Positions 18,701 through 28,262 of a DNA stretch of 64,000 nt are shown piece by piece (the first letter of the stretch is position 1; every line of letters starts with the position of its first letter). The stretch comes from a virus. Under the pieces are notes generated by a model. It worked only from the letters and a program-made list of their open reading frames with translations. It made no database searches and had not been told where the DNA came from. The translations under genes were made by a program, and so were the position numbers. The stretch covers positions 51,977 to 115,976 of the IMG/VR virus record IMGVR_UViG_3300032323_000670; one strand, 5' to 3'.

Positions 18701-21700
18701 TCCAGTTTACAAAAACGGCACCTGGTGTATATTTACCAGTATCTGGATCAACCGAAGCTTGTTTTTGCTCAAACAACTCTTTATAATTTGCTAGTATAGC
18801 GGTACCTACATTAGAGTTGAGGTCATTAATAAATGTATTCAAAGCAGGCTCAAGCATCTCAGGTAGACCTGTTCTAGTCTGATCAAATATAGATCCCATA
18901 GATATACGGGAGTTTGGATCATTACCTGCTTGCATGAACGCTATAAGAGGTAGTTTAGAGAAGAATGCTGCAATAGCTTCTTTCTCCGCTTCTCTCTCTG
19001 CTATAACTTTTGATGGATCCATAAGATTCATCATCTGACTTGTGTAAGCTGTCAATTTATCAGGGTCCTTTTCTCTAAACTTCTGAGTTAAGAAAGTGTA
19101 ACCTTGTTCTGATTTAGAACGTAATGTCTTTAATACATCATAGTTCTCAGCAAGCGCTTCATTCTGACTTAAGATATAATCAAATCTATCAGCAATTGAG
19201 AATATACCTAACTGTCTATCTGTTTTAAATAAAGCATTTACATTAAATGTATTATCTAATGCTTTGTTTCTTATAAACTCCTCATACAATTGCGGTAAGT
19301 CATAGTTAACTACTTCACCCTCCTTTGCCATTGCAGATAGGTCTGTCATACGTTTTTGTGCAAAGTATCTAAACTCTTGATTCTTCTCAATTGATTTATA
19401 TGGCATACCATCTCTAAGCATCTCACGCTCATAAACAAACTGTCTATATATAGCGCGTGCTTTAGTATCTGGATATCCTGCAAACATATCTATTGGTAAA
19501 TTTGCCACCAATCCTAAACCATAACCTTCTTTAGCAAACGCTTTAGTCTTATAGTCATTATCAATTGCATAGTTATCTACAGCTAGCTTACCTGTTTTTA
19601 TATCATAGAATGCTCCAAATCCTAAGTTTGGTTCTTTTTCAATTGTAACTTCTTTAGAAATATCTGCAGACTTATATGTGGTAGCAGCAGGATCAAAAGT
19701 ATTATGGTAATTATAAAACATGTAAGATGTCAAGTTATTGACAAAGTCAGACTGATATCTTTCTCTTACATCCTTATCCATGAATTGATTACTTAGCACT
19801 CTAGCTAAGTAACTATTAATGTTTCTTACACCTCTTAAAGGAAGTAAAGCAGACACTGCATCCACCATAATATCAGATGCTATGAAGTTGTGAAGGACTG
19901 TCTTATTTAATAAGTTATTAATACTTTCTGTAGAGAATCTATCTGAAAGCTCTCTTAGATTAGCTTCTTTTTGAGTAGCTTCAAATAAAGACTGTTGCTT
20001 GTCTGTATCAAAGTTAAGATTTCTCTTAAGCTCAACATTACCTTTAGCCATGTTCTGAACTTCCAAGAAATGTAAAAACGTTGCTAAAGCATAATCACTA
20101 TCTGTGTTATCAGTCTTAGCTTGCTTCATTAACTCCTCTTGGGTAAAGAAGTAGTTCCCATCATTTAGGAATTCTTGAGCTAGCGATAATACTTCTCCGG
20201 TAGGTTTACTATAAATATTTCCTTTTTTGTCAATAGTAATTGCTAGATCAGGACGATACTTTTCTAATACATCAATCATAGCTTGATACTTAGCAAAATT
20301 TGGATTAGAGATCTCACCTTTTGCAAGTGGGAATACACCATTATACGATTGAACTAACTGTAAGTATTCTCTTACCATTGGTTGAGATGCAAGGGCAACA
20401 GCTGTTTTAATAGGCACCCCTCCCATAACCATGAATTCTACTTCACCTTCAAATTCTTTAACAGCGTTGATGTCAAACACCCAATCTTTTTTAGCTACGT
20501 CTAAGTAACCATTCATGATTTGAGATATTACATCTGCAATGTCATATTCATTATTAGCATCCAGAGTATGACTTAGTGATACAACTTTAGTACCATCATC
20601 TTCTACATAGTAGTTATGATCCATACGTATCACATTTTCTATACTCCAAGAGCTTGTACCTTTGGAGTTATACACAGTAGATACTGGTTGCATTGCTAGA
20701 CCCACACTCTTATATAAAGGAAAGAATGTAGCTCCTGAAGCTAACATACTAATACCTGTCTTACCAGAAGACATAGCAACCGCTTTATCAATATTGTAGC
20801 GGTTCTGCATTATCTTGGTGGGTGAGTTAATTACTTGCTCCTTTCTATTAATAGGACTGAAATCTTTTACAATACCTGTATCATCATCAGTAAAAATGTC
20901 TGTAGAGTTAGGTGTAGTTAAACTAACATAGTTAGCAGGTCTTAATAAAAGATCTGACCAGCTATCAAGTATATCATTTTGATATGCTCTAGGTTTAAAT
21001 GAGTTACTTTCTCTATTGAGTTCACGTAATTTTTTATTTTCTTCTTCAAGTTCAATGTTTCTTCTATCAAGTGTTTCATTCAAGAAGTTTTCTCCAAATG
21101 CTCTCTTTAAGAATTCTCTTTTAACAGTAGCTTCTTCTTCAGTTAATTTGTCTATCTGAGACTGAAAAGAGTCTTCTACATCCTGATAGCTTGCATTTGA
21201 AGCATTTGGATCAGCTATAAACTTATCATAAGCTGCATTTAATTCTTTTCTTAATGTGTTTATAGGTTTTCTATACTTATTTTTTATAGCATTAAACTCC
21301 TCTTCCTGCTCAGGTGTGAAAGGTAACTTTTGTTTTCTCACCTCATCTATATACTCATTATAATCATCATAGATACTAGCAATATAGTCTTTAATCTTTT
21401 TCTTCTCTTCTACTATTTCTTCAAAAGTTTTAGTAGTAGCCTTAGGTCTAGTTAGTTCTATAACACCTTTATTATCACTGATAACAGGTCTGATTACAAT
21501 CAACTTATCAATGTCAAAGTCACCACCTGATTTAGCTACAATCTCTGAAGGTACAATGATTATGTTACCCGCTTCTGCAGGTAAGAACTCAGCAACCTCC
21601 ATTGATTCAATGTAGTTCATACTAGCTGTTGGAATACGAGTACCTCCCATAGTAAGCATCTTGCGATGGTCACCAGTGTTTAACCATTCCTCATCATATT

Positions 21701-24700
21701 TTATTAACTCATTGAGTCTTTCTCTCGTACCTATGACTTTTCCATCAAGATCTTTTAATTTTAGTAACTTAACAAAGTCTCCTTGTAAAGCTACCTTAAC
21801 TTGCATTGATCCAATAGATACAGTTTTTTTAGGGTCATCTGTTACTTTACCTTTCTTATCTAGAGGTCTATAGAATAATAAACCATTTGTACCATACTTT
21901 TCTAGATCTTTTTCAGTTGGTTTAGTAAACTTCTCAAAACCAATACCTGACCCTTGAATGTAAGCTTCACCATAGATCATCTGATCTATAATTCTTTTAT
22001 TTACAAGAGAGTTTACAAGCTTTTCAATTTTTGCTGGATCATTAGCTAGATCTAATGGTAAAAGAATGTTTCCAGTAGAACTAAGCTTTATATAATCTAT
22101 ATCATATAGTGATATGTCTCTCTTAGCTAAGTTAGTTTTAATAAACTCAATGAGCTTTTGCTTATTGATTTTACCATCTGCATAGCCAAGTTCTTTCTTA
22201 AGATCTTCTTTAGCTACATCAATCATCTTAGAAATTGCTCTCTGATAACGTTGCTCTAATGCATATGCTGGTGACTCATTTTCCTTTTCAGTTTCATCAG
22301 TAATTGAATTCCAAAGCTTACGTCTTTTTTCATCACTCATATTAGGTTTGAAATCAACAGGGAATCCTTGCTCTAATACACCAGACGTAATAAGCTTACG
22401 AGCTTGAGTTGGGAACTTCTGTTTGTTATTCCATGTATCATGTGTAGCAAGCTGCTCTTTTAAATACTGTAGGAATATGTCATTTTTAGTAAAGGTGTAA
22501 CCTGGTTTAGTGTATGCAGGCTCAGCACTACCATTACGTTCAGTATAGAAAAGATCTAACTTTCCGTTCTTACCAAGAGATGCTAACTTAGAACCTGAAT
22601 GCATTACAGCATAGGCGATACCTTGAGAAACCATTTTATTATGAAGCTTCTCTAAGTGACTATCTTTAATAACACTAGGTATTAAAGGCATTACTGAATA
22701 CTTGTGGAAAGCATTCACTGGGAAATTACTAGTAGATAGTGCACCACCATACTGCAATTTTTTAACAGGGAAGAATATAGCTAGCCTATCAGCATCTACC
22801 TCAACACCATTAATAATATCTTCATATAGTTTTTGCTTAACTGGTCCCCAGTTACCAAATCTCATCTCTAAAGCACGGTATGCATCAAAGCTAATCCAAG
22901 CTTGAGCATCTGCAGACTTCATGTTTTTATACTCACTATACTTCTTACTATAATACTTTATAGCAGAAGCTTCATCTTGAAATTGTTTTTTGTTAACAGC
23001 TACACCTGCAGCATACTTCACCATTGTATCAAAGTAGATAGAATCTTCAAATGCGTCTTCTAGTACTGCAGTTGATAGAACCTCTCCTTCTAATGCACCT
23101 TTCTCTGGTTCTGGTAAACCCGTATTCTTAAACCAAGCACTAGATGTATATATGCCAGGATTATTAGCAATCACAGATTGTGTTGTGGCACCTGTTACAG
23201 GAATCTTACCTGTTGCAAAGAATGCAGCCACACGTTTCATGTGCTCATCCTTATTATGATTATAAATAGCAGGATCACCATAGACAAGAGTATTCATCTC
23301 CACTCTATGGATAAAGCTAGTGTATACAAAGTTTTCTACTGCAGCAGGGAAAATAGTATCTATCTCAGCATAGACCCTTCTACTTACTTTTTTACCGTTT
23401 TGTAACTCTTCAACATTGTAATCAAATTTCTTTTTTACTTCTGATAGCATTCCTGATCTTTCAGATAAACCATAAGATCTAAGAGTCTCGGTATCTTTAC
23501 TGATCTCGTTGTTAAAATAGTTATTAAGATCTGTCTCTATTCTGAACTTTAAATCAGCATTACTTCTAATAGCACTTCTAAACTCTTCTACAGTATTTAT
23601 ATTACTGTTTATTAATTCATTTTTAACCGCATTACTAAGTATGCCATCAAATACTGTAAACTTAGATCCTGCATCTTCATATGTTACATACTTACCGTCT
23701 TTAAGATAAAGTATGATGTCTGATGCTTTTTCCCCATAGACATTGTTCTTACTAGCCTTTACCTTTTTGATACGCTCAAGTTCTGAACCAACATAATCCA
23801 GTATAATAGCATTAGCTGCATCTCTACCTAGAGAAGCGTTGTTTCCAGATCTAGCTTGAGCAAATAGTTCAGGACGCACATAATAGTTAATACTAGGATC
23901 TCCGATAAGCTTAGCAATATAAGCTGAACTTTTATCAGCATGTTTGTAAGCTTCAGTAGCACCATACATATTTGTAAAGAAGAAATCTCTTAACCATGCT
24001 GTTTGCTTATCAGAATCAGAAGACTTAATGCCTTTTACCATTGATTCTATTTCCGCAGTTAGATTTATTAATTGAGTTCCTTCTAAAGACTTTAAGTCAA
24101 GAGTTGCTCTTACTCCCTTATATCTCATTCTACCTTGAAGATTTGCTCCAAACATTCTCTGGAATATCTGAGATGTTTTTACAGCAGGATTGATGGCAGG
24201 ATTGAAATGAGCTAAGTGAGGTTGAGCTGTAGCACTTTCTAGTGAATCGCTATTATTTAAATCTAATATTACATTACCTGCAGAGCTAGGATTACTTCTT
24301 TCACTTTTTGGTTTCTCCTCAGCTGTCTTAGACATGTAATTAGCATACAGAGGGTTTACTCTTGACTCAATCTCATAAAGCTTTTTAAAATTACCCTCAT
24401 GATTATATACAAGAGAATCTTCTCTCTTTTGCCCGGAATATCTAGTTATATATTCTACATTGCTATTGAAAAGACCTTTTTGCTTATCCTCTAATCTAAA
24501 TTTTAATATTGTATCTACAATACCAGATTCATTAAGATTAGCAATGTTTTCCTCTGTATTAGTTAAGCGTATACCTAGATCCCCAAAGAATTCTATTGGA
24601 TTAATATTTTCTATTGATTTACCAGCATACTTGTTTTTTAAAGCTTTTACACTGATTCTCACATTACCTTGAGCATCATAGCTTTTAAAAGGTGACGGGT

Positions 24701-27700
24701 TATAAGATATAAATTGATTAGCAAAGTCTCTTCCTAAAGCCGCAGGTGCTGAATCAGCAACACCTACAACTACTTCAATACTACTGTCTCTTTTTTTAAC
24801 AAGCATCTTCATGCCCTGTATTCTATCATACCTAACACTATGAAAAAGTAAAACCCATAACGAGTGAGCACCTAGAGATGTATCTGTAGGTTTACCTAGT
24901 TTCCCTAAGAACTGCTGAAGCATTAAAGAGTTAGGATCAAGTTCACCCTTTGTTTTCTTTTCAGAGGCTAGAGAGAGCTTTTCGTACATATCATCTATAG
25001 TATTACTACCCTCAACAGCTGCTGACACAAGATTATATATAACTCTCGGATCAGCTAGTTCTATTCCGCCTATAATATTATACTTGTAACCATCTGGATT
25101 TTCATCAGTTACCTCAACTCTTTTGTGCACAGATCCCATAAGGAATCTCATTTCAGGATTTACCCTTTCATAGTCAGTCTTCTTAGTTCCGTCATTTGAT
25201 TCAAGTTGATTAGTTACAGGATCACCATCTTCTGCATTCTCAGATGTACCTTCAACATATGAAAGCTCCTCATCATTAAGAATAGATTCTGTAGTATCTA
25301 GAAAACCTGTACGCTGATTATAGTAAGCTATTACACCTATTTCTTTGTTGTTATTAAGATTCTCTAAATCTCCAAATTTATCAATAGCATCTTGAATATA
25401 AGAAAGTCTTTTTTCAATAACCTGTTGCTCAACACTACTTGTAACATTATCTAATTGATTAAGGAGCCTATCTCTGTTTGCAACAAAACTATTAAATGCA
25501 TAACGTAAAGCTATCTTCTTTGTCTCTGGATCATAAAGCGTACTAAGAGTATACTTACTACTAGCTTCTCCCGCTAATCCTTCACTTAGCATATCTACAT
25601 AGTCAGATATGTATGAGCCCATTGCTTCTGAAATAGCTAGTGAAGCATCAACATCTATCGTTTTTCTAACTCCCTTTTCATCAATGTTTAATGTTATACC
25701 TGAGTATAATACATCAAACTGAACATTCTCCTGGTTATAGGTTCTATCAACAAAGTCACCAGTATATAATTCATTAAATGCACTATTTAATAGCTCACTT
25801 TCTGTAAGGTGTACAGCTAAAGAGTTATTATCAGCTTTTCCAAATAAAGCTTTGAGTGCTTCCCATAATTTCTTAAAGAAAGATCTGAACTTGCTTGACT
25901 CTGTCTTTTGAGTCTTTGCATATTCACGGAACTCATCTGCTAAGTATTCCTCAGCATAGAGTATATGTTGCATATTACTAAAATCTAAGTCACCGCTGTT
26001 CATAGTTTCCCACTTAGCAGTACCGTGATTATAGTAAGTAATTGTCTTGTTTAGTTTCTTTACCTCATTGTACAATACCTCTCTTTCCTCATTAGTCATA
26101 AACAACTGAGTGAAAGCATGCCATGCTTCATGGTAAAGATCAGTGCTATCAGAGCCTTTGAAAAGAGTTATACCACTCTTTGTAAACTGAGCTTTGATTT
26201 TAGGATTAGTATTAGCATACTTAAACAATACTTGGTAGGGTACAACCTCAGACAGCTTCTTTGTTACTTGCTTTCCCTTACTGTCTCTAAAAGTAATTTC
26301 AGTAGTGTTATACCACTTGTCACCATCTTCAACTTGTTTAGCTGTAGCTTTAACGCTATCATCTCGCATACTGTAAAGTTTGCTAGGATCAATTCTAGCT
26401 TTGGTGGCTTCAATAGCAGCTTTACGAGCATCTTCTGAGAAGGTCATTCCCAAATTAGATAACTTTGGTTTAGACATCTCCTCAATTTCTTCATTAGAGG
26501 TTTCTTCAACCTCTTCTGATTCAGGTGTAATTTTAGACAGAGTCTCAATATTAGCATCATACTTAATGTATCCATTAAGCATCATAACATCTCCATTCTC
26601 ATCTACTTCAGCTTTGATATATGCATTATTAACAAGCCATTCTTTATATGGAATCGGATTGCTTACATATTCAAATTTACCATTACCTAATGGTGTAAGG
26701 CTGAACATGTCTATAGTTCTATTAGGAATTATATAAGACGGTTCATTATATGAAAACTGATTTTTAAATGTCTCAGTTTTACCATCTTCATTTGTTGCAG
26801 TTACGTTTCTGGTAAGAAAGTTTATAATCTTACTTTTTACATCAGGGTCTTTAGGATTTAAAGTTTCACCTTCTAGGTAAATTTGACCTGTTGTAGTATT
26901 AATTGATATACCACCGTCAGCTCCAAGAATAGTAAAATCTCTAATAGCAACATACTTTTGTTGAGCTGAAAGAGGTTGACCATCTGCACCAATGACATCT
27001 CCTGTAAGTAGATCAGCAACTGTATTTGCCATTTCAGGTGTATAGGCAGCCATTGCCAGCCTAACAGCAGTGCCATCAGAAAGTCTTATTAGTTTGGTAT
27101 CCTTCTTACCTACACGACTTATCTCTATTGAGTAGTTAGTTTTTAAATTACTTAATAGCGTTACTGCATCAGAATTATAATTAATGGTACCTTCACTATA
27201 TCCTGTTATATTTAATGGTAGTATCTCTCCTGGATTCTTATCCAAGTACTCCTTCATATTAGTTATGGCATCATAGGCCATTGAGTACTCATTAATAACC
27301 TTTTGTTTAGTTAGACTACTGTCTTTTTTAAGACGGTCTGCAATTGTTTGAACTGAAATACCTAACTGCTCTTCAAGATTATACTCACGGATACCATTCT
27401 CATTAACTTTAAATGAAGGAACGGTTCTTATAGGAAAGTATATAAGCTTTCCATTTTCTTTAGTAGTAACGTTGTAACCGTTATCAAAATAAACATACTC
27501 ACCATTTTTATTAGTAACTACAGCATGAAACTGTTGAGAAGTAATATCCTCTATGTTTTTAACAGACTGCATGTCAGGATAAAGCTGGTCAATAGAAATA
27601 CCACCTTTAACAAGTGATAAACGTACACCGCCTGGGACTCCTTGAAATGAAACTGTCCCCTCATTACTTCTACCAGTTAAGGTCATGATTTTACCTAGCT

Positions 27701-28262
27701 TTTTAATAAAGCCGTAATACCATTCTCTACCTGGTTTACTTTCATTACCTGTAGTACTTAAAGGATTGTATGGTAAGTCAGCACTTACTTTTTTATTAAT
27801 TACTATGACAGGTAACGGACTAGGGTTTGGTTTAGGTTGTAGTCTTTCTCCCTCATCAACACTATTGATTTGTCCAGCTAAATCTTTAGCGCCTTTAGAT
27901 CCTGATTGCTCAGCTATAAAGTTAGCTACATCCTGTAAAGAATTATTGAACCGGTCTAAAAGATTATCTACAGCAGCAACGTCATAACCCTTACCTTTAA
28001 GAGCAACCTTAACATCAGGGAATGACATCATAGTCATCTGTAAAGCGGATGGTACTTGACGAGCAAAGGTGATAGCTTGCTGCGGATCACCTGTCTTCTT
28101 TTCAATTAAGTCATGGATATACTTTACAAACTTTTCTGTATTAAAAGTTTTAATCTTATCATCATTAGCTCTTTCAGTTACAATCTTAGCTACAATAAGA
28201 TTTAAGTTATCAATGTCCTTGGACTCAAGTGTCCATGTACCGTCTGCTATGTTACAAATCAT
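15771..28262 (-). CDS. giant virion RNA polymerase fused to protease-like and polyvalent NAD/ADP-ribose-type domains
   Basis: 4163 residues in one open frame. At about 711-715 DLYHEAWHAFTQLF has an HExxH zinc-protease motif, with YAEEYLADEF about 60 residues on as a candidate third ligand. At 2248-2252 AKSGGDFDIDKLIVI carries the DFDID metal-binding signature of the two-barrel crAss-type RNA polymerase; DVISQIMNGYLDVAKKDWVF follows at about 2580. C-terminal domains, by motif: SLOG-like at ~3200-3375 (GHSGGAAGADT, KPVYVYNDPN); macro-like phage domain at ~3430-3565 (IFVFGSNEG, GLQGQSYAI, SNIIFNEKF); ASCH/PUA-like at ~3600-3700 (FRTRTTR, GIKVGDVV); ADP-ribosyltransferase-like 'ART-PolyVal' at ~3755-3880 (VYHGTSAQFDKF); a degenerate FVF-GIPT domain at ~3975-4095. 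It probably transcribes early genes after ejection; the extra domains suggest actions on host NAD- or ADP-ribose-based defence. ATGA overlaps link both neighbours. Protease processing is possible. Confidence 0.88.
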   Translation of the reverse strand: MICNIADGTWTLESKDIDNLNLIVAKIVTERANDDKIKTFNTEKFVKYIHDLIEKKTGDPQQAITFARQVPSALQMTMMSFPDVKVALKGKGYDVAAVDNLLDRFNNSLQDVANFIAEQSGSKGAKDLAGQINSVDEGERLQPKPNPSPLPVIVINKKVSADLPYNPLSTTGNESKPGREWYYGFIKKLGKIMTLTGRSNEGTVSFQGVPGGVRLSLVKGGISIDQLYPDMQSVKNIEDITSQQFHAVVTNKNGEYVYFDNGYNVTTKENGKLIYFPIRTVPSFKVNENGIREYNLEEQLGISVQTIADRLKKDSSLTKQKVINEYSMAYDAITNMKEYLDKNPGEILPLNITGYSEGTINYNSDAVTLLSNLKTNYSIEISRVGKKDTKLIRLSDGTAVRLAMAAYTPEMANTVADLLTGDVIGADGQPLSAQQKYVAIRDFTILGADGGISINTTTGQIYLEGETLNPKDPDVKSKIINFLTRNVTATNEDGKTETFKNQFSYNEPSYIIPNRTIDMFSLTPLGNGKFEYVSNPIPYKEWLVNNAYIKAEVDENGDVMMLNGYIKYDANIETLSKITPESEEVEETSNEEIEEMSKPKLSNLGMTFSEDARKAAIEATKARIDPSKLYSMRDDSVKATAKQVEDGDKWYNTTEITFRDSKGKQVTKKLSEVVPYQVLFKYANTNPKIKAQFTKSGITLFKGSDSTDLYHEAWHAFTQLFMTNEEREVLYNEVKKLNKTITYYNHGTAKWETMNSGDLDFSNMQHILYAEEYLADEFREYAKTQKTESSKFRSFFKKLWEALKALFGKADNNSLAVHLTESELLNSAFNELYTGDFVDRTYNQENVQFDVLYSGITLNIDEKGVRKTIDVDASLAISEAMGSYISDYVDMLSEGLAGEASSKYTLSTLYDPETKKIALRYAFNSFVANRDRLLNQLDNVTSSVEQQVIEKRLSYIQDAIDKFGDLENLNNNKEIGVIAYYNQRTGFLDTTESILNDEELSYVEGTSENAEDGDPVTNQLESNDGTKKTDYERVNPEMRFLMGSVHKRVEVTDENPDGYKYNIIGGIELADPRVIYNLVSAAVEGSNTIDDMYEKLSLASEKKTKGELDPNSLMLQQFLGKLGKPTDTSLGAHSLWVLLFHSVRYDRIQGMKMLVKKRDSSIEVVVGVADSAPAALGRDFANQFISYNPSPFKSYDAQGNVRISVKALKNKYAGKSIENINPIEFFGDLGIRLTNTEENIANLNESGIVDTILKFRLEDKQKGLFNSNVEYITRYSGQKREDSLVYNHEGNFKKLYEIESRVNPLYANYMSKTAEEKPKSERSNPSSAGNVILDLNNSDSLESATAQPHLAHFNPAINPAVKTSQIFQRMFGANLQGRMRYKGVRATLDLKSLEGTQLINLTAEIESMVKGIKSSDSDKQTAWLRDFFFTNMYGATEAYKHADKSSAYIAKLIGDPSINYYVRPELFAQARSGNNASLGRDAANAIILDYVGSELERIKKVKASKNNVYGEKASDIILYLKDGKYVTYEDAGSKFTVFDGILSNAVKNELINSNINTVEEFRSAIRSNADLKFRIETDLNNYFNNEISKDTETLRSYGLSERSGMLSEVKKKFDYNVEELQNGKKVSRRVYAEIDTIFPAAVENFVYTSFIHRVEMNTLVYGDPAIYNHNKDEHMKRVAAFFATGKIPVTGATTQSVIANNPGIYTSSAWFKNTGLPEPEKGALEGEVLSTAVLEDAFEDSIYFDTMVKYAAGVAVNKKQFQDEASAIKYYSKKYSEYKNMKSADAQAWISFDAYRALEMRFGNWGPVKQKLYEDIINGVEVDADRLAIFFPVKKLQYGGALSTSNFPVNAFHKYSVMPLIPSVIKDSHLEKLHNKMVSQGIAYAVMHSGSKLASLGKNGKLDLFYTERNGSAEPAYTKPGYTFTKNDIFLQYLKEQLATHDTWNNKQKFPTQARKLITSGVLEQGFPVDFKPNMSDEKRRKLWNSITDETEKENESPAYALEQRYQRAISKMIDVAKEDLKKELGYADGKINKQKLIEFIKTNLAKRDISLYDIDYIKLSSTGNILLPLDLANDPAKIEKLVNSLVNKRIIDQMIYGEAYIQGSGIGFEKFTKPTEKDLEKYGTNGLLFYRPLDKKGKVTDDPKKTVSIGSMQVKVALQGDFVKLLKLKDLDGKVIGTRERLNELIKYDEEWLNTGDHRKMLTMGGTRIPTASMNYIESMEVAEFLPAEAGNIIIVPSEIVAKSGGDFDIDKLIVIRPVISDNKGVIELTRPKATTKTFEEIVEEKKKIKDYIASIYDDYNEYIDEVRKQKLPFTPEQEEEFNAIKNKYRKPINTLRKELNAAYDKFIADPNASNASYQDVEDSFQSQIDKLTEEEATVKREFLKRAFGENFLNETLDRRNIELEEENKKLRELNRESNSFKPRAYQNDILDSWSDLLLRPANYVSLTTPNSTDIFTDDDTGIVKDFSPINRKEQVINSPTKIMQNRYNIDKAVAMSSGKTGISMLASGATFFPLYKSVGLAMQPVSTVYNSKGTSSWSIENVIRMDHNYYVEDDGTKVVSLSHTLDANNEYDIADVISQIMNGYLDVAKKDWVFDINAVKEFEGEVEFMVMGGVPIKTAVALASQPMVREYLQLVQSYNGVFPLAKGEISNPNFAKYQAMIDVLEKYRPDLAITIDKKGNIYSKPTGEVLSLAQEFLNDGNYFFTQEELMKQAKTDNTDSDYALATFLHFLEVQNMAKGNVELKRNLNFDTDKQQSLFEATQKEANLRELSDRFSTESINNLLNKTVLHNFIASDIMVDAVSALLPLRGVRNINSYLARVLSNQFMDKDVRERYQSDFVNNLTSYMFYNYHNTFDPAATTYKSADISKEVTIEKEPNLGFGAFYDIKTGKLAVDNYAIDNDYKTKAFAKEGYGLGLVANLPIDMFAGYPDTKARAIYRQFVYEREMLRDGMPYKSIEKNQEFRYFAQKRMTDLSAMAKEGEVVNYDLPQLYEEFIRNKALDNTFNVNALFKTDRQLGIFSIADRFDYILSQNEALAENYDVLKTLRSKSEQGYTFLTQKFREKDPDKLTAYTSQMMNLMDPSKVIAEREAEKEAIAAFFSKLPLIAFMQAGNDPNSRISMGSIFDQTRTGLPEMLEPALNTFINDLNSNVGTAILANYKELFEQKQASVDPDTGKYTPGAVFVNWSSSIGSLTGALRPSNVRGHSGGAAGADTKWDEIGQEFGPVKFNHYYTGTRSEKNAPKGNVDITELQVAVTGASKVAEAANKMWGNKMKVGKIVPYAYATMKDERLIRNWAQVYYSDAVFAIAPIGKVGDVWSEDVNKKKEEQRIVIKSEIVQGGTGYAVEMAIQAGKPVYVYNDPNAKAQSHLPKGWYTWDGSQFVAIETPTLTRNFAAIGSRGMSAEAEQAIRDVYKKTFGQSAQASAARKTYSGKVDSLQPNQIFVFGSNEGSSKGGKPTHGSGSAKLAKDRFGAIQGQSRGLQGQSYAIVTKKFYDVKKSSTPEEIIDEIKGLYEYAKQNSNKEFLVSDYSETNLNGYSGKEMADMFNAAGPIPSNIIFNEKFDKLVSPKPTVETSTQVDVSQQAVANIPQNKVSGINSFGSTVTANPEVIEALGPNAHSIDMIEAGFRTRTTRSEGEMGKYGIKVGDVVKHYGKSADGTTKTVYARVTSIHPKGSAGWKGTWTKEGWRDDDVSVIDRFKDGAAAIEFEVIQPTAQTPVKEGVTELFDSNPELSSIGTPQQYSQYIDSIFPDSKVKDIVYHGTSAQFDKFNDRDSLEGFGSGAIFLADLNYATEFAGTRSSESPIVLPVIINVKNPVVISNVKFNRRRLKPGFVPPSRTQDARDLLSYYKYNDGLIGVDYSDMENTTHVVRKSDQTHILGTKQDLEGFKNFVASQPTIAPVTTQAASFERVQTERLGETGGPFPGLIKNQPGVPTVVNTQTAEVMKPALIYDELKFVSNGTYALDTKAVQEIGAANPGKLFVFDDFFLTETGVSMDAVDKSQTRQAWMPGKAMGISLGIPTLAAPVSTAIPVTDQNYDKLKAQIDKALDRLLEKKGQGMEIVFPSRGLGQTFVGFDIQPTENVRTNNRPAPSLFVYLSKRLLQDFAYQNPTLSLLTSQTPGVTTTLGTESGSEFVQGYYKGIGAQTVTDTDVKEFFKKCKGLS

